Made by a program: the position numbers and the translations under genes. Of a stretch of DNA of 6,802 nt, positions 1-4,952 are shown piece by piece. Source of the stretch: an uncultured Collinsella sp. (lineage in GTDB: Bacteria; Actinomycetota; Coriobacteriia; Coriobacteriales; Coriobacteriaceae); assembly GCA_900556205.1 (NCBI GenBank), contig USNX01000071.1, forward strand, positions 1-6,802, written 5' to 3'. The notes under the pieces were generated by a model. That model was not told the origin of the DNA, ran no database searches, and worked only from the letters and a program-made list of their open reading frames with translations. The number at the start of each line of letters is the position of its first letter. Position 1 is the stretch's first letter.

Positions 1-1338
1 GTAGATCTCCTTCAGCTGCTCTAATACAATGGCCACTGGATTGCCTTCATTGGAGTGGTAATAGGTATAAAGCAGGCCGCCATTTGGATCGATCAATGCG
101 ATTTTTGTGGTGGTGGAGCCGGCGTCGATGCCGATGAACACGCGGCCGGTGTAGCCGTTGAGCTTGCCCTTGGGGACGACCTCGGTGTCGTGGCGAGTCT
201 TGAACTCGGCAAAATCCTCGTCGGTGGCAAAGAGCGGATCCAGACGCTCGACCTCGGCACCCTGTGTGTCACCCAAGGCATCGATAGCCTCGATGAGCTG
301 CGGGAACGTGCTGAGCTTGTTGGACTCATGCGCCATGGCGGCGCCGCTCGCCACAAACAGGTGAGCGTTTTGGGGCACAATGCGGTGCTCCTCGTCCAGG
401 TTGAGCGTGAGGTAGAAGCGATGGCGCAGCTCGGAGAGATACTGCAGCGGGCCGCCCAAGAAGGCGACGTTACCGCGGATGGGACGGCCGCACGCCAGAC
501 CCGAGATGGTCTGGGTCACGACGGCCTGGAAGATGGAGGCGGCGACGTCCTCGGGACGGGCGCCTTCGTTGAGCAGCGGCTGCACGTCGGTCTTGGCAAA
601 AACGCCGCAGCGGCTGGCGATGGGATAGATGGTGGTGGCGTTGGCCGCGAGTTCGTTAAGGCCGCTGGCGTCGGTGTGCAGCAGAGTGGCCATCTGGTCG
701 ATGAAGGCGCCCGTGCCGCCGGCGCAGGTGCCGTTCATGCGCTGCTCGATGCCGTTGTCGAAGTAGATGATCTTGGCGTCTTCGCCACCCAGCTCGATGG
801 CGACATCAGTGGCCGGGATGAGGGTCTCGACGGCACGCTTACTGGCGATGACCTCCTGGACAAACTCCAGGTCGAGCCACTGGGACAGCAGAAGGCCGCC
901 CGAGCCGGTAATGGCGCAGGTCATTTGGGCCGTCGGCAGCACGGTCGCGGCACCCTCGAACAAGTCGCGGGCGCAAGCGCGGACGTCGGTGTGGTGACGC
1001 TGGTACTTGGCGTAGACGATCTGGTTGTCGTCGTTGAGCACGGCGAGCTTAACGGTGGTGGAGCCCACGTCAATGCCCAGGTGCAGGTTGCCACGAGCGT
1101 TCTCGGGGTTGAAGATCGCGCCTTCGGGGGCCTGGGCGGCGGCTACGGGCTCAGCGGCGGTGGCGGGCTCGCTGACGACGGACGTCTCCTCTGCCGCGTT
1201 CTTGGCCTCGGCAACCGCCTCGGCAACTTTCTCGGCAGCCGCGGTCGCGGCCTTCTGCGCGGCGTCCACCACGGCGGGCGCGGCCTCGCGTGCGGCAGCG
1301 ACCACACGGTCTTTAATGCCCTCGACGAGTTTGCTCAT
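1..1338 (-). CDS. Acyl-CoA dehydratase activase (BcrA/BadF/BadG/HgdC family), large fused form, N-terminal part
   Basis: 446 codons are open from ATG at 1338 to the window edge with no stop, so the C-terminus is missing. Residues 1-75 are an Ala/Glu/Lys-rich, probably helical extension. The first ASKHA ATPase domain starts at about 87 (LGIDVGSTTVKLAV) and has ELGGEDAKI near 182-190. It carries the two cluster cysteines in NGTCAGGTGAF (C205) and SRCGVFAKTDV (C244), 39 residues apart as in HgdC. A second phosphate-1 motif, FIGIDAGSTTTKIAL (about 401-415), opens a second ASKHA domain, typical of the very long fused members of this family. Known family role: a homodimeric [4Fe-4S] protein hydrolyses ATP to push one electron into a 2-hydroxyacyl-CoA dehydratase or benzoyl-CoA reductase, in the cytoplasm of anaerobes. 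The substrate here cannot be told. GAGGAG lies six bases before the ATG, inside the 12-bp gap after the TetR gene, so the two are probably one operon. Confidence -1.
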   Translation of the reverse strand, partial: MSKLVEGIKDRVVAAAREAAPAVVDAAQKAATAAAEKVAEAVAEAKNAAEETSVVSEPATAAEPVAAAQAPEGAIFNPENARGNLHLGIDVGSTTVKLAVLNDDNQIVYAKYQRHHTDVRACARDLFEGAATVLPTAQMTCAITGSGGLLLSQWLDLEFVQEVIASKRAVETLIPATDVAIELGGEDAKIIYFDNGIEQRMNGTCAGGTGAFIDQMATLLHTDASGLNELAANATTIYPIASRCGVFAKTDVQPLLNEGARPEDVAASIFQAVVTQTISGLACGRPIRGNVAFLGGPLQYLSELRHRFYLTLNLDEEHRIVPQNAHLFVASGAAMAHESNKLSTFPQLIEAIDALGDTQGAEVERLDPLFATDEDFAEFKTRHDTEVVPKGKLNGYTGRVFIGIDAGSTTTKIALIDPNGGLLYTYYHSNEGNPVAIVLEQLKEIY

Positions 1339-1350
1339 CTGTTTCTCCTC

Positions 1351-2061
1351 TTAGTAGTTGGACTCGACGGTTGCGGCGGTGTCGACCGCGTCCTCGAGCT
1401 GCAGATTCAATAGCTTCATGCCGTATTCCGGCACGTTGATATCGATGGGTTGGCCATATAAGTCGCCGGGACGCACAAAAGCGATAACCGTCATAATACG
1501 CGCCATGGTCTCGGGCAATTCGGTGAGCCCACGCTCAAACCAGCGCTGAATCAGGCCGACCTCGGCACTCACGACATAGGTAACGTAGTAGTCAAAGAAG
1601 GTGCCCAGTGCCAGGCCCAAGATGCCCGTCTGTGCACGCGGCACCACGGCCTCGCGTGCGGTATCGATGATCTTTTTAATAAAGGCGGGGTCGCCGCCCG
1701 GGCCCAGTAGGGCCCCGATAAGGTCGCGATTAGCCGCAAGATAGCGAAGCAGCTCAACCGAACCGGGTGCCGGCTCGAGCTCGTCGATGTTGCGGTAAAG
1801 ATCGGGTAATTGAGCTGCGGTGATAAGCTCCACCCGCTCACGAATCTCGGCAAGCAGGCCGTCCTCGATCTGGCTGATAAAGTCGGGGATATCGCGGTAG
1901 TGCGAATAGAACGTGCGGCGCGTAAGGCCGGCACGCTCGGTGAGCGACGCGACGTTAATGCGCGAAAGGTCACCGCTTTCGGCAAGCTCGCTGGCAAGTG
2001 CCTGGCGAAGGGCACGCTGCGAGCGAAGAGACCGGCGATCGCATTTCTCGAGCTGGGACAA
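1351..2061 (-). CDS. TetR/AcrR-family transcriptional regulator (TTG start)
   Basis: The product is 236 residues, a little longer than a usual TetR protein (about 190-220). The N-terminal helix-turn-helix is at about residues 36-56 (RINVASLTERAGLTRRTFYS, then HYRD), the family's recognition-helix signature. The remainder is a helical ligand/dimer domain of unidentified specificity. The start codon is TTG at 2061, chosen because a strong AAGGAGG lies at 2066-2072 with a short spacer. No ATG in frame has a comparable site. The stop is 12 bp before the activase start, so the regulator is first in a probable two-gene operon and may be autoregulatory through the palindromes at 2083-2127. The direct coupling suggests that its ligand may be an acyl-CoA or related metabolite of the dehydratase pathway; that is inference. 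Family assignment is firm, function is not. Confidence -1.
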   Translation of the reverse strand: MSQLEKCDRRSLRSQRALRQALASELAESGDLSRINVASLTERAGLTRRTFYSHYRDIPDFISQIEDGLLAEIRERVELITAAQLPDLYRNIDELEPAPGSVELLRYLAANRDLIGALLGPGGDPAFIKKIIDTAREAVVPRAQTGILGLALGTFFDYYVTYVVSAEVGLIQRWFERGLTELPETMARIMTVIAFVRPGDLYGQPIDINVPEYGMKLLNLQLEDAVDTAATVESNY

Positions 2062-2082
2062 GCGTCCTCCTTGTTACTCAGC

Positions 2083-2127
2083 CTGTGCGCTATTGCACAG
2101 TGCGAGTATTATTGCACACCGTGTGCA
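2083..2127. promoter_or_regulatory. Candidate operator cluster upstream of the TetR/activase operon
   Basis: Two inverted repeats lie just upstream of the TTG-started regulator. One is CTGTGC-N6-GCACAG at 2083-2100. The other is a perfect 7-1-7 palindrome, TGCACACCGTGTGCA, at 2113-2127. Both contain the half-site ATTGCACA (2092-2099 and 2111-2118), so they look like two binding sites for one dimeric repressor. The position, 22-66 bp before the start codon, fits autorepression of the regulator and the activase. I could not settle the minus-strand -10/-35 elements; AATAAT overlapping the 2113-2127 palindrome is one candidate -10. Confidence -1.
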
Positions 2128-2150
2128 TCAACACGTAAAGGCAATATTTG

Positions 2151-2185
2151 GGATGTGACGAAGGGGCAGCCTCTTTGTCACATCC
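2151..2185. repeat. REP-like intergenic palindrome, copy 1 (diverged)
   Basis: A 15-bp stem runs from GGATGTGAC (2151-2159) to GTCACATCC (2177-2185), with loop GCAGC. Two inner positions are G-T rather than Watson-Crick pairs on the plus strand. The core GTGACGAAGGGG...CTCTTTGTCAC is a diverged copy of the element at 2588-2616. No T-run follows, so it is not a convincing terminator. It resembles dispersed palindromes seen in Coriobacteriia; a genome-wide count would confirm this. Confidence -1.
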
Positions 2186-2239
2186 AGCGACCGCCTAGGT
2201 TGTGCCGGTTGTGCCAGGCTTTTAGAGCGGCATTACCGA

Positions 2240-2268
2240 TTGTCCAAAATGTCATTCGTGGGTAGAAT
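2240..2268 (+). promoter_or_regulatory. Sigma-70-type promoter reading into the short antisense RNA
   Basis: TTGTCC (2240-2245) and TAGAAT (2263-2268) are separated by exactly 17 bases, a good match to the housekeeping consensus. The predicted transcript start is near 2275. No plus-strand coding frame with a ribosome binding site follows. About 80 bases downstream there is a terminator-like hairpin, which points to a small untranslated RNA. Confidence -1.
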
Positions 2269-2274
2269 AGTGTC

Positions 2275-2357
2275 GACGGCAGCCCAAGTTCTGGAAAGCT
2301 GGGCAGCGCCGTTGCTTGGATTAAGGGGTCAACGCCTTAGCGGCGGCGACCCCTTTT
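2275..2357 (+). ncRNA. Putative small antisense RNA (type I antitoxin candidate)
   Basis: The predicted RNA of about 83 nt lies between a consensus-like promoter and a hairpin with a T-run. Its 5' half folds into a long hairpin: ACGGC (2276-2280) pairs with GCCGT (2308-2312), and GCCCA (2282-2286) pairs with TGGGC (2300-2304). A short linker containing CGTTGCTT (2310-2317) follows, then the terminator. Its last 20 or so bases are antisense to the 3' end of the small membrane-peptide ORF at 2337-2462; the remainder would be antisense to that gene's 3' untranslated region. I recognise no known RNA family here. Transcript ends are predicted, not seen, and an unrelated sRNA or a chance promoter remains possible. 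Confidence -1.
2323..2357 (+). terminator. Intrinsic terminator of the putative small RNA
   Basis: AAGGGGTC (2323-2330) pairs with GACCCCTT (2348-2355), and CGCC (2333-2336) pairs with GGCG (2342-2345) inside it. A four-base T-run follows (2354-2357). On the minus strand the same hairpin contains the last codons and stop of the small peptide ORF and is followed only by TTAATCC, so it is a weaker terminator in that direction. Confidence -1.
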
Positions 2358-2462
2358 ACGTTGCTTCGAACGTTGCTTGAGTGCCTCGGAAAGCCCGACG
2401 AGCGCTGTGAAGAACGAGACCAAAGCGGTCAGAAGTCTCACAAAATCAATCAGATCGGTCAT
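2337..2462 (-). CDS. Small hydrophobic membrane peptide with basic tail (type I toxin candidate)
   Basis: A 41-residue ORF runs from ATG at 2462 to TAA at 2339-2337. Residues 4-25 (LIDFVRLLTALVSFFTALVG and following) form one predicted membrane helix. The tail KQRSKQRKRGRRR is strongly positive. This plan of a single helix followed by a charged tail at about 30-60 residues is that of type I toxins and holin-like toxins (the TxpA/BsrG/Fst type), although I cannot assign a specific family. GGAGG lies eight bases before ATG 2462. An in-frame ATG at 2468 is only two bases from that site and is less likely. The Shine-Dalgarno sequence is buried in a hairpin, a LexA-like box overlaps the promoter, and a convergent RNA overlaps the 3' end. 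An ordinary small membrane protein is the alternative. Confidence -1.
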   Translation of the reverse strand: MTDLIDFVRLLTALVSFFTALVGLSEALKQRSKQRKRGRRR

Positions 2463-2497
2463 GGGCATCACCTCCCATCAGATGGAGGGCGCTGCCC
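2463..2497 (-). promoter_or_regulatory. Leader hairpin sequestering the ribosome binding site of the small peptide
   Basis: In the minus-strand RNA, GGGAGG (2476-2471), the Shine-Dalgarno sequence, pairs with CCTCCA (2488-2483), leaving a single bulged G and a short loop. An outer stem joins GGGCA (2497-2493) to TGCCC (2467-2463), ending directly at the ATG. Occlusion of the ribosome site in the leader is a common feature of type I toxin mRNAs, which need processing or refolding before translation. Pairing was done by eye. Confidence -1.
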
Positions 2498-2526
2498 GGC
2501 ACATGGAACTGCCGTCAACGATACCG

Positions 2527-2532
2527 ATTCTA
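2527..2532 (-). promoter_or_regulatory. Extended -10 promoter of the small peptide gene
   Basis: On the minus strand TAGAAT is preceded by TGG, giving an extended -10 (TGnTAGAAT) that can tolerate a poor -35. The -35 position (about 2550-2555) is poor (TCGTAT) and falls inside the LexA-like box. The predicted start near 2520 would give a leader of about 57 nt. An alternative promoter using TTGGAA upstream and TATAAC downstream of the box cannot be excluded. Confidence -1.
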
Positions 2533-2549
2533 CCAGAGCCTAGTTATAT

Positions 2550-2569
2550 ATACGAATATATGTTCGTAT
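2550..2569. promoter_or_regulatory. LexA (SOS) box-like operator
   Basis: The perfect 7-6-7 inverted repeat ATACGAATATATGTTCGTAT contains CGAAT-ATAT-GTTCG (2553-2566). This matches the Gram-positive LexA box CGAAC-N4-GTTCG at nine of ten fixed positions. It covers the -35 position of the small-peptide promoter, where LexA binding would block initiation. A TetR-family operator of similar shape is the main alternative. Confidence -1.
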
Positions 2570-2587
2570 TCCAAGCACACAGACCCC

Positions 2588-2616
2588 TGTGACAAAGGGG
2601 CTGTCCCTTTGTCACA
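2588..2616. repeat. REP-like intergenic palindrome, copy 2 (intact)
   Basis: A perfect 12-bp inverted repeat joins TGTGACAAAGGG (2588-2599) to CCCTTTGTCACA (2605-2616) around loop GCTGT. It abuts the stop codon of the HAD gene (2617-2619), so it forms the 3' end structure of that mRNA. No T-run follows, so it may protect RNA ends rather than terminate. It is related to the diverged copy at 2151-2185 and, with it, brackets the small-peptide/antisense-RNA locus. Confidence -1.
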
Positions 2617-3474
2617 TTATTCGATGATGGTGCGGGAGTTTTGCTTGCGCATGGTGGCGAGCATGTGTTTGGGGACGGCGTGGACCATGCAACTGCCGAT
2701 GGTCGCGCTCGCGGCGGCCTTGGCTGCATCGCTTGCGTTTTTGGTCGCGTAGCTGTGGCGGAAACGCTTGAGCATGGCAATGTCGTTGCCGCCGTCGCCG
2801 TAGACCGCGACCTCGTCCTCGGCAATACCGTAGTAACCCGCCAGCCAGGCCACGCTCTCGCCCTTGTTGCACGCTACGTCCGTAATCTCAAACATCACCG
2901 GGTCAAACGGCGCGTTGACCACGCGGTCCGAGCGCTCGACCAAATACGCCTTAAGGTCGCGCTCCAGCTCGGGCGAGGTCACGCGGCAGTTGATCTTGCA
3001 CACATCGTGGCGCAGGATGTCACCGATCGACTGGTCGAAATATTGTTCCTCGTGATACCCGCCACGTGCACGCATGCCACGCATCACGATACGCTTGATA
3101 GGGCTGTCCTTTTTAAAGCCCGCTTGATGCATCTCGAACGAACCGCTCGAAAACATGCCATCGGGCGTGGAGCAATCAAAACAGATGTCCGGGAACGCCT
3201 TGAGCAGCTCCTCGGTAACCTGCGGGTCGATGGTCCAGGTCTTGAGCACCTCACCATGGCTGTCACGCACGATGGATCCGTTGGAGCAGCAGGCGTCGAG
3301 TGCCAGACCTGTAAAGCCATGCTCGCCGATCGGCAGCGTCGAGCGTCCGGTCGCGGGAACCACACGCAGGCCAGCCTCGGTCAGCTCGCGAATGGCACGG
3401 CGAATGGTCCCGTCTGCCTCGTGCAGGGCATTCAACAGCGTTCCGTCTAAGTCACTCGCAAACATCTTGATCAT
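2617..3474 (-). CDS. Cof-type HAD-IIB family phosphatase
   Basis: The product is 285 residues, normal for the Cof/YidA-like HAD-IIB group. All four HAD motifs are present: motif I DLDGT with nucleophile D8 and D10, motif II T42 in ATGRS, motif III K204 in NKGES, and motif IV GDGGND (226-231), which binds magnesium. The long region between motifs II and III is the C2 cap. Known family role: magnesium-dependent cytoplasmic hydrolysis of sugar phosphates, flavin mononucleotide, pyridoxal phosphate or similar; the substrate cannot be told. I chose ATG 3474 (MIKMFASDLDG) because AAGGAG lies ten bases upstream; ATG 3480 (spacer four) would add two residues. The frame stays open to 3567, but that stretch has no ribosome site and covers the inverted repeat and probable promoter. 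The gene appears to be single. Confidence -1.
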   Translation of the reverse strand: MIKMFASDLDGTLLNALHEADGTIRRAIRELTEAGLRVVPATGRSTLPIGEHGFTGLALDACCSNGSIVRDSHGEVLKTWTIDPQVTEELLKAFPDICFDCSTPDGMFSSGSFEMHQAGFKKDSPIKRIVMRGMRARGGYHEEQYFDQSIGDILRHDVCKINCRVTSPELERDLKAYLVERSDRVVNAPFDPVMFEITDVACNKGESVAWLAGYYGIAEDEVAVYGDGGNDIAMLKRFRHSYATKNASDAAKAAASATIGSCMVHAVPKHMLATMRKQNSRTIIE

Positions 3475-3528
3475 GGGCATGCCTCTCCTTCGTCTGCACG
3501 ATATTGTAGACGAAGGAGAGGCATGCCC
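3475..3528. promoter_or_regulatory. Perfect 21-bp inverted repeat over the HAD gene promoter and start region
   Basis: The arm at 3475-3495 is the exact reverse complement of the arm at 3508-3528, with a 12-base centre. The HAD-proximal arm contains the Shine-Dalgarno complement (3485-3490) and abuts the ATG at 3474. The centre holds a good minus-strand -10, TACAAT (3508-3503); its -35 is weak (TTTGGG at 3531-3526). If transcription starts near 3496, only one arm is in the native mRNA. RNA reading through from the MFS gene would carry both arms and hide the ribosome site. Confidence -1.
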
Positions 3529-3589
3529 AAACAATGCCGTCCCGGCGCGACGTGCCACTGCCTCCACAAATTCACGGTCCCCCAGCGCC

Positions 3590-4852
3590 TTAAGACATTC
3601 GCCATAAGCGACTTTTCAGCCGATTAAACAGCGCCGTCGTCAACGTCAGCACCGCCAACATGCCTGCGAATACAATCGCCGGTGTCCATCGATCATATGC
3701 GAGCCCGTAAACCAATTGGCCAATAGGCGTTGCACAGGAAAGCGTCATATAAACGAGTGCCAGCACTTTTCCGCAGAGTTCCTTTGGCGCTGACCGCTGA
3801 ACGAATGAAACGATTTCGACCGATGTAATGCTTGCCCACGCCATAACCCATGCCGAGCCGGCCGCAAGCGCGGCAAACGCTAATTCATCAGGACCGCTCA
3901 GTAGTGCGACAATAATCGGTACGACTCCAAAACTAATCATCGCAACATATCGACATATGCCCTTGAAGGAAAAACGATGCGGCCAAATACCGACCAAACC
4001 ACTGCCGACAAGACCACCCAAGCCCATAGCCACCTCAATAATCCCAACAAAGGATGATTGCATCCCGAGATGCTTTGCAACAATAACGGGAGCACCAATC
4101 GTTAACCCAACTAACGCAAGGTTCAAAATAGCCGCAAGCAGAAACACAACGAGCAATGATGCGTTTTGAAACAGGTACCGAATCGACTCCCGAAAATCGC
4201 TTCGGCATGTCGAGCAAGTCGTACTGTCCCCTGTCATTCCAGATGAGGCATTTTGCTTGAGTGCGCCCCCGAACAGTAGGGCTGACATCGCAAACGTCAA
4301 CGCCGCGGTTTCGCATAGAGCATCGATACCAAAGCACCCATAGACTGCCGTCCCGACTACAGGCCCCAAGATATTGCTCGCCATGGTTATCTGCGAGACC
4401 AACGCAGTGGCACGCTCAACCTTTTCTGGGCCCGTCATGCGCACCGTCTCAATTTGAAGCATCGGCTTCAGCAGCGATTGGATGCCATATTGGACGCAAA
4501 GCATTGCTGCCACGACAATCGCAAGAGGCAGCGACCGCTTCATGGGGATAAACAGCAGCGATGCAGCCATCAGAACAATGCCGAGCACCACAAGAACCCC
4601 GCGATGTCTTCCCCGATCCGCCAAGATTCCGCCAACCGGAGTCGCGAGCACGCCCGGTATGAACGCTATCGCCGCGACGGCGCCATATAACGTTGACGAG
4701 CCGCTGCAATCGAACAAGTAAAGCGGGCACGCAAAGCACAGTGCCGACAACATCGAATACGCGCACAGCTGTGCAACAAGAAGACCAAAAAGCCTGATAG
4801 ATCGCACTGTTTTTTGCACCAACGAGACGCTACTCCTCCGCATTCCAGCCAT
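3590..4852 (-). CDS. MFS-family efflux transporter (12 TM)
   Basis: From ATG 4852 the protein has 420 residues, the usual length for a 12-helix major facilitator. Motif A is clear between helices 2 and 3: GGILADRGRHRG at about 74-85, with D79, R80 and R82. The central cytoplasmic loop (about 198-228) contains a CSTC pair (C213, C216). The family exports drugs or other small molecules across the inner membrane by proton antiport; this one resembles the MefA/EntS-like exporters in layout, and the substrate is unknown. The frame is open to 4930 (TTG), but that start lacks a ribosome site and would place both a terminator and an operator-like palindrome inside the gene. AGGGGG precedes ATG 4852. 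A start further inside, after GGAGGAG, is possible. The gene is more AT-rich by eye than the activase and amt genes, consistent with transfer as a unit with its TetR neighbour. Confidence -1.
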   Translation of the reverse strand: MAGMRRSSVSLVQKTVRSIRLFGLLVAQLCAYSMLSALCFACPLYLFDCSGSSTLYGAVAAIAFIPGVLATPVGGILADRGRHRGVLVVLGIVLMAASLLFIPMKRSLPLAIVVAAMLCVQYGIQSLLKPMLQIETVRMTGPEKVERATALVSQITMASNILGPVVGTAVYGCFGIDALCETAALTFAMSALLFGGALKQNASSGMTGDSTTCSTCRSDFRESIRYLFQNASLLVVFLLAAILNLALVGLTIGAPVIVAKHLGMQSSFVGIIEVAMGLGGLVGSGLVGIWPHRFSFKGICRYVAMISFGVVPIIVALLSGPDELAFAALAAGSAWVMAWASITSVEIVSFVQRSAPKELCGKVLALVYMTLSCATPIGQLVYGLAYDRWTPAIVFAGMLAVLTLTTALFNRLKSRLWRMS

Positions 4853-4865
4853 AAGCCCGCCCCCT

Positions 4866-4886
4866 ATACATACCATTAGTATGTAT
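4866..4886. promoter_or_regulatory. Operator-like palindrome, site 1, upstream of the MFS gene
   Basis: This is a perfect 8-5-8 inverted repeat, ATACATAC-CATTA-GTATGTAT, ending 13 bp before the MFS start codon. It has the form of a TetR-family operator and lies where bound repressor would block transcription of the exporter. It matches site 2 (4931-4951) at 17 of 21 bases, so both are probably bound by the TetR protein encoded at 4953-5615. Confidence -1.
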
Positions 4887-4897
4887 TTAATGACTTG

Positions 4898-4921
4898 AAA
4901 AGGGCAGCCGTGGCTACCCTT
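4898..4921 (-). terminator. Intrinsic terminator after the TetR gene
   Basis: On the minus strand AAGGGTAGCC pairs with GGCTGCCCTT, including one G-U pair, followed by a T-run (4901-4898). It lies 32 bp past the TetR stop codon and before operator site 1. The exporter is therefore likely to have its own promoter between the terminator and its start. Confidence -1.
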
Positions 4922-4930
4922 ACAAATCAA

Positions 4931-4951
4931 TTACATACCGTCAGTATCTAT
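4931..4951. promoter_or_regulatory. Operator-like site 2, at the end of the TetR gene
   Basis: TTACATACCGTCAGTATCTA and the following T form an imperfect copy of site 1 (17 of 21 identical; palindrome core ATAC...GTAT). The centres are 65 bp apart, close to six helical turns, which would allow cooperative binding. The site begins one base after the TetR stop codon and overlaps no obvious promoter, so it may be an auxiliary site. Confidence -1.
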
Positions 4952-4952
4952 A

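Noticed and set aside
55..1413. 452-codon open frame on the plus strand
   Set aside because: It is the antisense shadow of the activase gene, whose GC-rich codons rarely make stops on the other strand. The protein is low-complexity Gly/Val/Leu-rich with no recognisable domain, while the minus strand shows clear ATPase motifs and a good ribosome site.
2275..2357. Riboswitch or SRP/6S-type housekeeping RNA
   Set aside because: No plus-strand gene follows for a riboswitch to control, and I saw neither the SRP GGAA-loop motif context nor the 6S open-bubble layout.
2361..2543. 60-codon plus-strand frame opposite the small peptide
   Set aside because: No ribosome site, no hydrophobic or domain pattern, and it begins after the terminator of the only nearby plus-strand promoter.
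2588..2616. Intrinsic terminator for the HAD gene
   Set aside because: The stem is strong, but it is followed on the minus strand by GGGGTCTG rather than a T-run. Repeat element is the better call.
2641..3450. 269-codon open frame on the plus strand
   Set aside because: Shadow of the HAD phosphatase, which has all four catalytic motifs on the minus strand.
3475..3528. Invertible (phase-variable) promoter
   Set aside because: A -10 between perfect inverted repeats suggests an inverton, but a 12-base centre is too short for recombinase-driven inversion and no recombinase gene is in the window. The same applies to the 30-base centre at 5635-5664.
3475..3567. Upstream extension of the HAD gene in the same frame
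   Set aside because: It would add about 31 residues with no family similarity and no ribosome site, and would run through the inverted repeat and probable promoter. The family begins a few residues before DLDGT.
4853..4930. Upstream extension of the MFS gene to a TTG
   Set aside because: No Shine-Dalgarno sequence; it would translate across a terminator hairpin and an operator-like palindrome.
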